Shown in pieces: positions 34,801-47,900 of a stretch of DNA of 64,000 nt. A model generated the notes under the pieces. It had not been told where the DNA came from. It worked only from the letters and a program-made list of their open reading frames with translations, and did no database searches. The DNA is taken from NCBI RefSeq assembly GCF_003672135.1, contig NC_039518.1:2418001-2482000 (forward strand). The letters are read 5' to 3'. A program made the translations under genes and the position numbers. Each line of letters opens with the position of its first letter. Position 1 is the stretch's first letter. The DNA is from Ooceraea biroi (taxonomy: Eukaryota; Arthropoda; Insecta; Hymenoptera; Formicidae).

Positions 34801-35498
34801 TTTTTCAAATTTTTTTAATTTTCAGAAAAAATAATATTAAAATTAGATTTTTCATTTCACCAACCTAAAGCTGATTAAATTCTCCTCAAGAGAACGTATT
34901 ACATTTTTAAATTCTGCCTATAGATTTCCTTACATTCGGCAAAATCGATATGGTATCTCATAATCGGGGACTTTCCTCTATCATTTTGTAAAAAAGAGGC
35001 AAATAAAAACCTAGTTATTAGCGTTTCTTTAAAACATGGATTAAATATTTCGTCGATAATAAAAATAAAAAATTAAAATTTATAAAGTACATAACATACT
35101 TTTGTAGAAAGGAGACAAATAAAAACCTAGTTATTTTTATCAGCGTTTCTGGCATTTGAAACATGTAGATTAAATATTTCGTCGTTTCGTAAAAAAGAAA
35201 GAAAAGATGGATGAAACGATGGGGTTTTTCCGAACGCGGCATCAGCGTGACAAACCGCGCGAAAACGATAAATCGGGGCATAACGTTATTGATCCAGCGA
35301 GGCGCCTCGGAGCGTTGTGTGTTCGAATCGCGATCAGCTGTGACAACATGGCGGGCACGCCGTCTATCACTCGGCCGATTTAAATTAAGACACCGGGCGC
35401 GTCCAGAAACGGAGTCGCACAGTTATTTGCGCTCGCTGGCCGCGTAAACGACTACGGTGCGAGCCGGCTGGATCTTAGACAGACGCGCAAGCGGGAGA

Positions 35499-35538
<40 letters not shown>

Positions 35539-38500
35539 GCTGGTCCCTCAACAATCCCGTCGCGCGTGAGTACCTTCCAAAAAGGGTTATGTGAGCAGCG
35601 AGCTGACAAGTCGCGCGATCAATCCGACTTACTAACAACGCTCGTCGCCCGTCAGAATCTAATTCGCCCGTCTTCTTTTAGAGATTGTACGCTCGGTTGC
35701 CCGATCATGCGTAAACGCAGAACGACTGTCCCTACTGTCACTGCTCGCCCTACGATAGCTCCGTTATGAATTAATTATTCGGTCGTAGCATTCTTTCGCT
35801 GCAAGATCCATATCTGCTATAAGTAAAATATCGTGCCCGTTCAGCGGAAATTATTGACGACCAAAGCGTGTGCGACGCACGGGGCAAATTCAAGAGAACG
35901 AGTTGCGAGTCGAGAGCGATATTTTCGAGCGAGTGTAAGTGACATAAATGTATTCCGATAAATTACATCGTGACGATATCTTCCTCTGTGAAAATTACGA
36001 TGCACCAGGGGGGGAGTTACCTGACGATTTCCTCTGGGAAACAGCAATTGATGATCGTGATGTACTCGTAGAGCGTGGTACCGGGCTCAGCCTGAATTTC
36101 TTGCACCTTTTTCAAACCACCGGACGTCACAAACAGCCTCCTTGCTCTCGCATCGTTCGGCAGAATCTGCGCAGAAATAGAAAAGTTTTTACAACTTTGC
36201 CTTGGTCGATTGCGTAGCTTGACGAGTGAATCGGAATTGTCAGCACTCGCTTTCCCCGTGCAACGCGACCATCGGACTTAACAGAACAATTAGTCGAGCG
36301 CTTTTAAAAATAGACTCGCTGCGACTCCGTGTCGCAGAAATGTATCGGAGGCCTAGGAAACATCATTAGCAATCACCGTATCATGTGCTGCATTGTATCT
36401 AAGAATAAGAATAAGGTTTCTGAAACTTGACCTGCATCACGCTGTTCAGCGAGAGCACTGCCGGATGTGAAAGCTAAATTTATTTCTTATCTGGGATAAT
36501 TCGAGATGAAAGTTTCAAATAATGATATCATAATAAATCAGCACGATTGAAAACAAATTATAAATATAAAAAATATAAATTTAGGTATAAATGTACACCC
36601 ACAGAAAAGATTTCTGGACTTAATGCTATTACTCTTTAATCTATCATAAAATAACATCGCTATAGCGACAATCATATTTATTATTGAAAAGAAGCATATT
36701 TTAATCTTGAATAGAAAATTCCAAAATCTAGATTTAAATAATCTTGGTGCTGTCTCATTCATTTTCTCAGAAGGATTTAGATACAAATTTCTAGCAAGTT
36801 CACAATATTCTTGATTTCAGAATATTGTCAGATCTAAAAGACATCTTATTCTATTCTTCTAAGAGAATTTGTAGAATCTGCACAAAACGGCCAATATTTA
36901 TGTGTTGCAATCGAAAATCGGGAAAGTGTTTCTGTTATTTACAATGAATAAGTGGAAATGTCTTATCTCGAATCTTATTTCTCAAGTATATTGTATATAC
37001 TTACTTACATTTCCATATCTTTTAATATTTCTTGTAGAGTATTGCACTTATTCGTTGTAAATAACAGAAACACTTTCCCGATTTTCGATCGCAACACATA
37101 AATATTGGCCGTTTTATCCGAATAAAGGACGGCGCCGAGTCGACGAGCGACCGTGAGAAAATGATGCGTCGACATGGACAAAGCCTACTATAAAGTGGCG
37201 CTAATATCAAATTATTCTACATACAAGGATATATAAGCATAAATTTGTACATGTTACTCTTGTCTCGAGACAGTGAGACAATCTTATTTAATTCGAGAGA
37301 GAAGAATAGAAATTACTGATTTAAATTAAAACTTGTTTTATTTTCATATTTTTTATACTTGTAATACGATTAAATTAGTGAAGAATACTTTTCGTCTTGT
37401 TATCAGAAATCCTTTCTGAGGGTGCACGGATTAATCGCGATGTAATCATTGATTATCACTTGGCCTTCCATTTTCATACTTACCATTGGCATCGATCGTA
37501 ACTCCAAGTTTGTTTGATTAAACTGTTTTGTCCTCCTGTTTTGTTTAGACATAGTTTACGCGATTACGTGACCAGTGTCTTTTATAACTGGTACACGACG
37601 ATTGTCAACCCTCTCGCTACACCCACAGAAAAGATTTCTGGACTTAACGCTATTACTCTTTAATCTATCATAAAATAACATCGCTATAGCGACAATCATA
37701 TTTATTATTGAAAAGAAGCATATTTTAATCTTGAATAGAAAATTCCAAAATCTAGATTTAAATAATCTTGGTGCTGTCTCATTCATTTTCTCAGAAGGAT
37801 TTAGATAGAAATTTCTAGCAAGTTCACAATATTCTTGATTTCAGAATATTGTCAGATCTAAAAGACATCTTATTCTATTCTTCTAAGAGAATTTGTAGAA
37901 TCTGCACAAAACGGCCAATATTTATGTGTTGCAATCGAAAATCGGGAAAGTGTTTCTGTTATTTACAATGAATAAGTGGAAATGTCTTATCTCGAATCTT
38001 ATTTCTCAAGTATATTGTATATACTTACTTACATTTCCATATCTTTTAATATTTCTTGTAGAGTATTGCACTTATTCGTTGTAAATAACAGAAACACTTT
38101 CCCGATTTTCGATCGCAACACATAAATATTGGCCGTTTTATCCGAATAAAGGACGGCGCCGAGTCGACGAGCGACCGTGAGAAAATGATGCGTCGACATG
38201 GACAAAGCCTACTATAAAGTGGCGCTAATATCAAATTATTCTACATACAAGGATATATAAGCATAAATTTGTACATGTTACTCTTGTCTCGAGACAGTGA
38301 GACAATCTTATTTAATTCGAGAGAGAAGAATAGAAATTACTGATTTAAATTAAAACTTGTTTTATTTTCATATTTTTTATACTTGTAATACGATTAAATT
38401 AGTGAAGAATACTTTTCGTCTTGTTATCAGAAATCCTTTCTGAGGGTGCACGGATTAATCGCGATGTAATCATTGATTATCACTTGGCCTTCCATTTTCA

Positions 38501-41500
38501 TACTTACCATTGGCATCGATCGTAACTCCAAGTTTGTTTGATTAAACTGTTTTGTCCTCCTGTTTTGTTTAGACATAGTTTACGCGATTACGTGACCAGT
38601 GTCTTTTATAACTGGTACACGACGATTGTCAACCCTCTCGCTACACCCACAGAAAAGATTTCTGGACTTAACGCTATTACTCTTTAATCTATCATAAAAT
38701 AACATCGCTATAGCGACAATCATATTTATTATTGAAAAGAAGCATATTTTAATCTTGAATAGAAAATTCCAAAATCTAGATTTAAATAATCTTGGTGCTG
38801 TCTCATTCATTTTCTCAGAAGGATTTAGATACAAATTTCTAGCAAGTTCACAATATTCTTGATTTCAGAATATTGTCAGATCTAAAAGACATCTTATTCT
38901 ATTCTTCTAAGAGAATTTGTAGAATCTGCACAAAACGGCCAATATTTATGTGTTGCAATCGAAAGTCGGGAAAGTGTTTCTGTTATTTACAATGAATAAG
39001 TGGAAATGTCTTATCTCGAATCTTATTTCTCAAGTATATTGTATATACTTACTTACATTTCCATATCTTTTAATATTTCTTGTAGAGTATTGCACTTATT
39101 CGTTGTAAATAACAGAAACACTTTCCCGATTTTCGATCGCAACACATAAATATTGGCCGTTTTATCCGAATAAAGGACGGCGCCGAGTCGACGAGCGACC
39201 GTGAGAAAATGATGCGTCGACATGGACAAAGCCTACTATAAAGTGGCGCTAATATCAAATTATTCTACATACAAGGATATATAAGCATAAATTTGTACAT
39301 GTTACTCTTGTCTCGAGACAGTGAGACAATCTTATTTAATTCGAGAGAGAAGAATAGAAATTACTGATTTAAATTAAAACTTGTTTTATTTTCATTTTTT
39401 TTATACTTGTAATACGATTAAATTAGTGAAGAATATTTTCCGTCTCGTTATCAGAAATCCTTTCTGAGGGTGCAAAGCCTCGAATTTATATAGTTTTTAA
39501 ATATCTCTATTTTTATGTGCCACGCTTTTATTTAAGCATTAATTTATTGATCGATTCGTCCAGCATCGATCACCATAATTGCCGCAACTGCGCAAATCGC
39601 CTCCGTGGATCGGCATCGAACGTGCGCAATTCATTGTGTTTGTGATCTTAATTCTGACTCATCAACCGGTTGCTTGCACGCAATTGAACGCTCGCGTATT
39701 AGGCCTCGCTGTTTGCAACAGTGTCGATAATGCAACAACGTGGCAATATTTTTCTGTGTGCAAAACGTCACTTTGTACGTCACGTATAAATGAAATGATA
39801 AACGTAACGAAGGAAGGGAATTTACCGGAGAGAGGCAGTTCTCAGGAAATTTCCTTCATTCCGAGTCGTAATAGTGCGTGCAACCTTAGTCACTGGTCCT
39901 CCACCGCCGCATAGCCTAGCATTCCGTAAACAACACACATATCCGTTATTAATAGCACCAATTTTGACGCAGTATTTACCACAGAGAACGGCGCGCACGC
40001 TGCGCAGTTCCGAAAACAACATAAAAATAATTTATGTCCACATAAACATATAACATATACACGCAGACGTCCTCGTAAATAATTTCGATACTCTTGATAT
40101 ATCGTTCAGCGCGATTGTTCGCGCGATCCACGATGTGATTGTTCGCATAATATCACGATAGACTTATTATATTGTTTGTTTGTTTAACCTTTCGTGGTTA
40201 CACTTCTAGAAAATCACGTAATGGTCACATGAGGTCCAATAGACCCCATCAACTTTAAATGGTTGCCGTGTTTACACTATTCATTCAATTTGAATTACAA
40301 AATTACATAATAAATCTGAAAGCTTGTATAACAAGGAGAAATAGGCTTTTTATGCAAATTTTAATTGTAACATAACTAAAAAAATTCACGAATTTAGAAA
40401 TCGTGAAAAACCGAGTTTTTCACTAAAAAAATTATAACTTTTTAAATTTTTATTATTTTGCGATACAAATTTAGGGTCATATTGTGGAGATGTAATACTT
40501 TAATTTAAAAAATAGTGTTATAATGCACGTTTCAAAAAAGGTATTTATTTTCAGACTTAAAGTGGATCATTTTCGAGATAAATGAAATCTACAATTATGG
40601 AAAAATAAGTGTACCCAGATAGCAGAGAGAGTTCAAAAAGAATTCATTTGTCATGTCACCAATTCTGAGTTCATTTTCAGATGCAAAAAGAGTTCTTAGA
40701 ATTCTTTTGAATTCTTTTTGCATCTGAAAATGAACTCAGAATTCGTGACATACAAGTGAATTCTTTTTGAACTCTCTCTGCTATCTGGGTATTTATATAA
40801 CATAAAACATTATTATTCTTACAAGTATTGTTAATAATTATTTGTATTTTCAATGTCATTCAACAACGAAGTTTGAAACTCACGACTCCGTAAATCATAT
40901 GCCATCTATAAGTGTAAAAAAATGCTTATAACCTTTGTAGAAAAAAATTACTCGGTCTTTAAACTTGCACTTACGTTTTTCCACAGATAATATGTGCGAA
41001 AATCACAAAAACAAAATTTTCCAAATTTTTGATACCAGATTACAAGTTGGTCACACAGGAGGTCCGGAAGACCCCAGCACGCGGGAAATGTTATTTGAAT
41101 AATTGCTATTTCTATACTAGCGCGCTGCGGGCGATACCTAGTATTAGAACGGAAAAAGAGTACTTGAAGCTACCGGTAAATGGCAGTAAAAAGTTAATTT
41201 TCAATTTAGAACAGAAAGACATAAAGCCTTGAACTTTCGTTGGGGTCTTTTGGACCCCGAGTGACCACGAAGGGTTGAAGTTATCGTTTCGTCTCATGGT
41301 TTCATTTCATCTATTTGCAGCCTATTGCTTGACGTTGGATCATCAGCGCAAAGCTGCATCGCTGATATGTAGCTGAAGACTTGCTGCAACACCGCGTGTT
41401 ATCAACATCACGTTACAACACCGCACTCGATGGCAAAACTATCAGAAACATCGTTCGTCGCAGTTTGAGCCAAGACTGCCGATCGGCCCGACAATTTCAG

Positions 41501-44500
41501 GAGGAAACGACCAATCAACCGACAAACAATCAATTTCTACTGGCTTCTTTACACGCCGCATCCGGCCCCCGAGGTTTGACGTCGCCTGCCGCCACGTAAT
41601 ATTTCAACCGAATGCGCGCGCCCGAGGATTGCGAAATCGCTACTGCATATCGCCTTTTCGTAGGGGAACCGGAAACCAAACCGCCGCAAACCCGATGTGA
41701 CTTGACTTGAATCGCGACCGACGATTCGACGATTAAAGGGGAAGCTTACACTTTAAGAAGATCGTTGTACTGATTTATCACGCTGCGCTTTAGCGTCGTT
41801 TAAAGTTCAGCGTTCGGCAAACAGAGGCCTGACAAGAGAGCTGCTTTAAATCTTCGCGCAGCCGTGACAGCTTGAGTGACAGAACGGGCGTTATCTCTAC
41901 CGTTCTCCCAGAAATTATATCTCGCTCATTTGTGCGCGCGTGCACCGGCGTTTCTATAAAGTCTCCTCCGTGAGGTCTCTAATCGGTTTTCCCGTGACGA
42001 CTACTCTAGCTACTTCAGAACCGAATCGTCGCAATCAGCAGTGCCATTTACAGAGACTTTCAAGAATATTCTAAAGCGAACGAAATTTGTGTTCCGGACG
42101 AATCGTGAAATTTATTGATCATAGATTTGTAAATAAGAGAAAAAGGAGTAGAAAACAGAATACACGGGTGTGCTACAAAGAAACGTCGGAGCTGGCAAGC
42201 AAAATGATAAACAATCAGCATTGTGTGATCCTCAACACTGGCGAGACCAATAATTATCATCAACCAGCCTCGGCCAAGCCCTCTGTTGTCTCGGTGTCGA
42301 GTATCGACTCCGATGTTAGCGATAGGAGGGACGTACGGGAAGAACTGTACGCCGGCATCTTTAGGAGGCACAGGAAAACTATATTGGTATTAGGCAGTTT
42401 TCTCAAAATGTTAAAGATGAATCGGAACATGAACAATTACGCTAGTATTAAACCCAATGACGAGACAGATGAATAAGCTGATATCGCCATCGTTGCGTCT
42501 GTCTAGATATTTCGGAGACTTTTTTTCATGCAACTCTCGTAGGAAATCCAACTGAGAGGAATTCTGTAAATAAATTTGTATATTTGCAAAGATTTTTTAA
42601 AATATCAATTTAAAGATGAATCGATCATACAGGTTTCGACCATGTAAAAAAAGAGATTTTTGTACAGCATTACTACAAGAGGGAAAGTATATTGGCTCTT
42701 AATTATTCTAATAATTATTACGTATAATTAGGATGCGATCCAGTTTTAATATCAAAGTATCTAAAATTCTTATTTAATAACTTATTTTATCGTTACTTTC
42801 GAGACTCTTCTTATTTATTTATATATTATATCTTTATTTTTTTTCTACATCCTATAATTTCACACAAAGAGAAAATAAAAAATTGTTCTCCCCTCGGTAA
42901 ATACCAAGATCAATTGAAAACAAACTGCCAGTCGGAAACATATACATATAAATAAAGGAAAAATTCTTATATATCTATGAATCGTTACGAAAATGCTGAA
43001 AAAAATGGAAAAAAGTAATTTATTCTGCAACACGGAGAAAAAGAGAATGTGTAAATGTGCGTGAATGAGTGAGAGAGACAAGGAGAGACTTGTCTCCACT
43101 GAGAAAATTAAGTTCTATCGCCGACATATCTTTTCAAGTTGTCGTCATTGGTTTTAATAATGGTTCTAACAACGGCTAACGTGTAATGTATGATGATTTC
43201 TCATGTACTTGACAATTAATATTGCAATATTTATTAGTCATAGAGAAATATAAAATATTACATTAAGCATCTTTTTTGTTTTGCAGAAATATTTGGACAG
43301 ATTGCACGCTCTAAGCCGAGTATACGCCTTACTTGCTTTAAAATTTGAGAGCAATCCAAAATTTTCGTAAAAGCGTTCTATTTTTCTACACATTTTGTCC
43401 AGTAAAGGACACTTGCAACTCGAAGTTTACTAATTTCACTATAATTTATCTCATATATATTTTATGTTAAAATAGGACGTCTATATTTTTACGTCTTTAG
43501 AAACGGTGTAAGGTTCTTTGTCCTTTGAAATTATTGAGTTTTCAAACAATTATGCACTTTTTAATATTGCCGATATAATCTTACAATTAGAAGAACCCAA
43601 GTCGACATTTTAATGTATACTGCAATTACTGTCTGTGTTATTGTTAACGAGCTTAATATTTATCAGACCGAGAGATATATATAATATATATATATACATA
43701 TAACTGTGAAGAGGCATATATAACAGAAGAAATATTGTTTATCAACAGTATAAGTTTGTATAATAAATATGGACTAACGCGAATATATCAAATCATTATT
43801 ATTTATTACCTTAATATTTTCACGACTTTCTCTGATTAATCATTAATTACCACCATTTGTTTTCTAATCACTCTTGGTCCATATCTAAAATTGTTTTTAT
43901 TGTACGATTTGTCTTTGTACCAAATACTGCCATTAGAGGGTAAATCACGATAACGATAGACGCAAATAGTAAGCAGCTTGGAGAGCAATTGTGCGTTTAA
44001 CAATTTCCTACCGGCATAAACCTGAACGAAAATTTTCTAAAAACGAATTCGCGTGACGTCGAATACGTGTCTCTGTACTTGGCCGAATCACGCGTGTCGT
44101 AAGACTGAAAATGTGCTCTTTTGGAACGTCGCACGTGCTCGTATTATTTTAGAGGAAGCATCGAGCGGAAAGGAGGGCGAGAACTTCTCATGTACTTATG
44201 GATTTCTAAATTGCCGTTTTATCGGAGCATGTATAACGCACACGCGAAGCATGTATCAATGTGTACTGTAATTCATAACGACGGCACATTGTAAACGTAT
44301 TCTGTGCCTGCGTCAGACGTGGTCGAATCGGAGAAATTATCTGTTCTCGGGACAATTGGACGAATCGGAAGATGAAGTGGCTGGACGTCCGGACATGGAG
44401 ATGAATCGAAGGATGTATCATTTGCGTGAATGCTGCACTGTACAACGTATCGTTATGTATGTATCGCGATAAATAAGACTTTAGTAAGCTTTAAAGGTTC

Positions 44501-44880
44501 TTTGGAATTTTAAGACTAACAAATGCGACTAGCGTATGATAGTTTCCACGATTTGACGAAGGAAACATTGCGCGCCTTACAAAAACCGCTTGCGACCAAT
44601 TTTTAAGTAGAGCGAAAATTTTTATATTGGTATAGCTTCATCGGATTGCTTGCATATATCTTTAAGTATCGCTACGACGACGAGACGGACGTTGTTCTCG
44701 CAACGTCAACTGCGAGACGAGATTTTAAATGATAAGGAAAAGAAAAGGATTATAAGAGATACTTTTTCTGTAATATCTTGATTGTCGTGATTCTACATGA
44801 TTTTTGTAACAAGCTACGTTTCTAAATGCGTTAGTGTGTTTTAGACGAGGAGAAATTTATATTATCACTTTGTATCACGC

Positions 44881-44913
<33 letters not shown>

Positions 44914-47900
44914 GAATGTGTACGTCAAACACACAATAAAGTATTCATATTCCATTTAACAAATCTTTAGATCCGCCGCTCTGATTTCATCATCTATTAG
45001 GAGTGTGATTTAGTTTTGAGGGTTTTGCAACAGATGGCTGTAGTGTCAGTTTGTTCCAATAGCTGTTTCCGATAGATGGCCGACGGGATGACATGAGTGA
45101 TAACGGCCGACGGAGCTGATCGGAATATTTGAGCCTTTTGTTTTTGCATAGAAGCATTTTGAGTATTATCTCTGGCTTTCTGACGTCCGAAGGTTGTCGG
45201 ACGGTGGAGGAGGTAACTAATATTTCTTCCATAATTTCTGCGACAGTTAAGGGTTGAACAATCAGCATCTTCTTCTCACCCGCCCGATGGCGGGTGAGTT
45301 GCAACCGTACGATGTATATTACGACGAATCAAGTAGTCAGCCAATTCTGGTAACGGAAGAGGATATTGTGGAGGTCCAGGTAGAAGTTACTTCGAATATC
45401 GAGAGACAAACTGAGAAGATGGAGGTGGAGGAATCTCACCGTGGTGTCAAGAGAGGCCCGAAATGTGATGATTTACAGAATGAGGCGTAAGCTAAGTCGG
45501 CGAAAAGAGAAGCACCAGATCATAACAAGCAGCTCGTTCCAAACAAGAGGAAAATTAACGAAGTCAATAAGACGGTAAATATACCAACGGATACCCAGGG
45601 GAGACCTAACAAAGGAAACGACATTCTGTATTTGAAAACGGACACAGGCCCCTTTCGGGCAATTTTATCATATAGGAAAATTGACAAGGAAAACCCTCCA
45701 AAGCCTTTGTCAATCTTAGAAGTCGGACGTAACCTATATAAAATGGGTATTAAATATGATTATGTGGAGAAATGCAGTAGATACAGGTGGCAGATCTGTT
45801 TCAGTAATAGGTCTGCAGCGAATGATGCTATTTTAGCTGTTTCCGATAACTGTTGTTTCTTACGGTGTTGACATTATCCATGACATTCAGTAGCATTATA
45901 GCAATAGATGCAATAACAGTCGTGTTTGTATCATCGTAAAAATGCAACTTCCGAAAGAGCATTTTCGACATGCGTTGCTTTTGTTTTTTAATCAAAAGAA
46001 AACTGCGGCTGACGGTTATAGAATTCTTGTGGAAACTTATGGTGATTCTGCCCCATCAATTAAGACGTGTGAATACTGGTTTAGACGCTTTAAAAGTCGT
46101 GATACTGATGTGAAGGACAAAGAACTCTCGGGACAACCAAGAAAGCTTGAAAATGCAGATTTGCAAGCATTATTGGACGAAAATCCAACAGAATCCACTT
46201 CAGAACTTGCCAGAGCATTAAATGTTGATCGTACAACAGTTACCAAACATTTACATGAAATGGGAAAAATTCAGAAAGAAGGGAAATGGGTTCGATATCA
46301 ATTATCGGAAAGTGCCATTGCAAACCGGTTGAACATTTGCATTTCGTTGATCGCCGGGCAAAAAAAGAAGAGTCTTTTGTCTCGGAGTGTTACTGGGGAT
46401 GAAAAGTGGATCTATTTTGATAATCCGAAACGCAGAAAATCATGGGTGGATCCAGGCGAACCATCAACGTCCACTCCGAGACGCAATATTCACGGTTGAA
46501 AAGTAATGCTCTGTATTTGGTGGGATAGTGTACTATGAGCTGTTAAATCCGCACGAGACTGTCACGGCTGATCGTTATCGACACCAATTGTACAAGTTGA
46601 CGCAAGCATTGGACCAAAAACGACCACCAATTGCGAGCAAACGACGGAAAGTGATTCTTCGTGACAACGCTCGACCTCACGTTGCGTTATCAGTGAAACA
46701 AACACTATTAGAGCTTGAATGGCAAGTCTTCTCCGGACATTGCTCCATGCGATTATTGTTTGTTCCGGTCGATGCAACACGCTTTAGAGGATACACACTT
46801 TCATAATTTCGAAGAAGTGCGAAAATTCGTCGATGAATGGATCGACTCAAAAGAAGAGTCATTTTATCGTGGTGGAATCCATCTCTTGCCAGAGCATTAA
46901 ATGTTGATCGTACAACAGTTACCAAACATTTACATGAAATGGGAAAAATTCAGAAAGAAGGGAAATGGGTTCGATATCAATTATCGGAAAGTGCCATTGC
47001 AAACCGGTTGAACATTTGCATTTCGTTGATCGCCGGGCAAAAAAAGAAGAGTCTTTTGTCTCGGAGTGTTACTGGGGATGAAAAGTGGATCTATTTTGAT
47101 AATCCGAAACGCAGAAAATCATGGGTGGATCCAGGCGAACCATCAACGTCCACTCCGAGACGCAATATTCACGGTTGAAAAGTAATGCTCTGTATTTGGT
47201 GGGATAGTGTACTATGAGCTGTTAAATCCGCACGAGACTGTCACGGCTGATCGTTATCGACACCAATTGTACAAGTTGACGCAAGCATTGGACGAAAAAC
47301 GACCACCAATTGCGAGCAAACGACGGAAAGTGATTCTTCGTGACAACGCTCGACCTCACGTTGCGTTATCAGTGAAACAAACACTATTAGAGCTTGAATG
47401 GCAAGTCTTCTCCGGACATTGCTCCATGCGATTATTATTTGTTCCGGTCGATGCAACACGCTTTAGAGGATACACACTTTGATAATTTCGAAGAAGTGCG
47501 AAAATTCGTCGACGAATGGATCGACTCAAAAGAAGAGTCATTTTATCGTGGTGGAATCCATCTCTTGCCAGAGCATTAAATATTGATCGTACAACAGTTA
47601 CCAAACATTTACATGAAATGGGAAAACTTCAGAAAGAAGGGAAATGGGTTCGACATCAATTATCGGAAAGTGCCATTGCGAACCGGTCGAACATTTGCAT
47701 TTCGTTGATCGCCAGGCAAAAAAAGAAGAGTCTTTTGTCTCGGATTGTTACTGGGGATGAAAAGTGGATCAATTTTGATAATCCGAAACGCAGAAAATCA
47801 TGGGTGGATCCAGGCGAACCATCAACGTCCACTCCGAGACGCAATATTCACGGTTCAAAAGTAATGCTCTGTATTTGGTGGGATAGTGTACTACGAGCTG

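Larger units (their letters stand above)
32808..34980. mobile_element. Repeat R1, copy 1, split by a mariner
   Basis: Matches 60930-61818 (R1 copy 2) once the mariner at 33021-34310 is removed. The right end CTCATAATCGGGGACTTTCC matches the copy-2 end; the left end is truncated where it meets the DUF4817 fragment. Confidence 0.85.

Noticed and set aside
35311..35342. tRNA-like T-loop GTTCGAATC
   Set aside because: Flanking bases do not pair as a T-stem and no anticodon arm or acceptor stem can be found nearby.
35505..35534. GA-rich run and other simple repeats (11463, 26167, 44881) as CRISPR or satellite
   Set aside because: Plain dinucleotide microsatellites without spacers.
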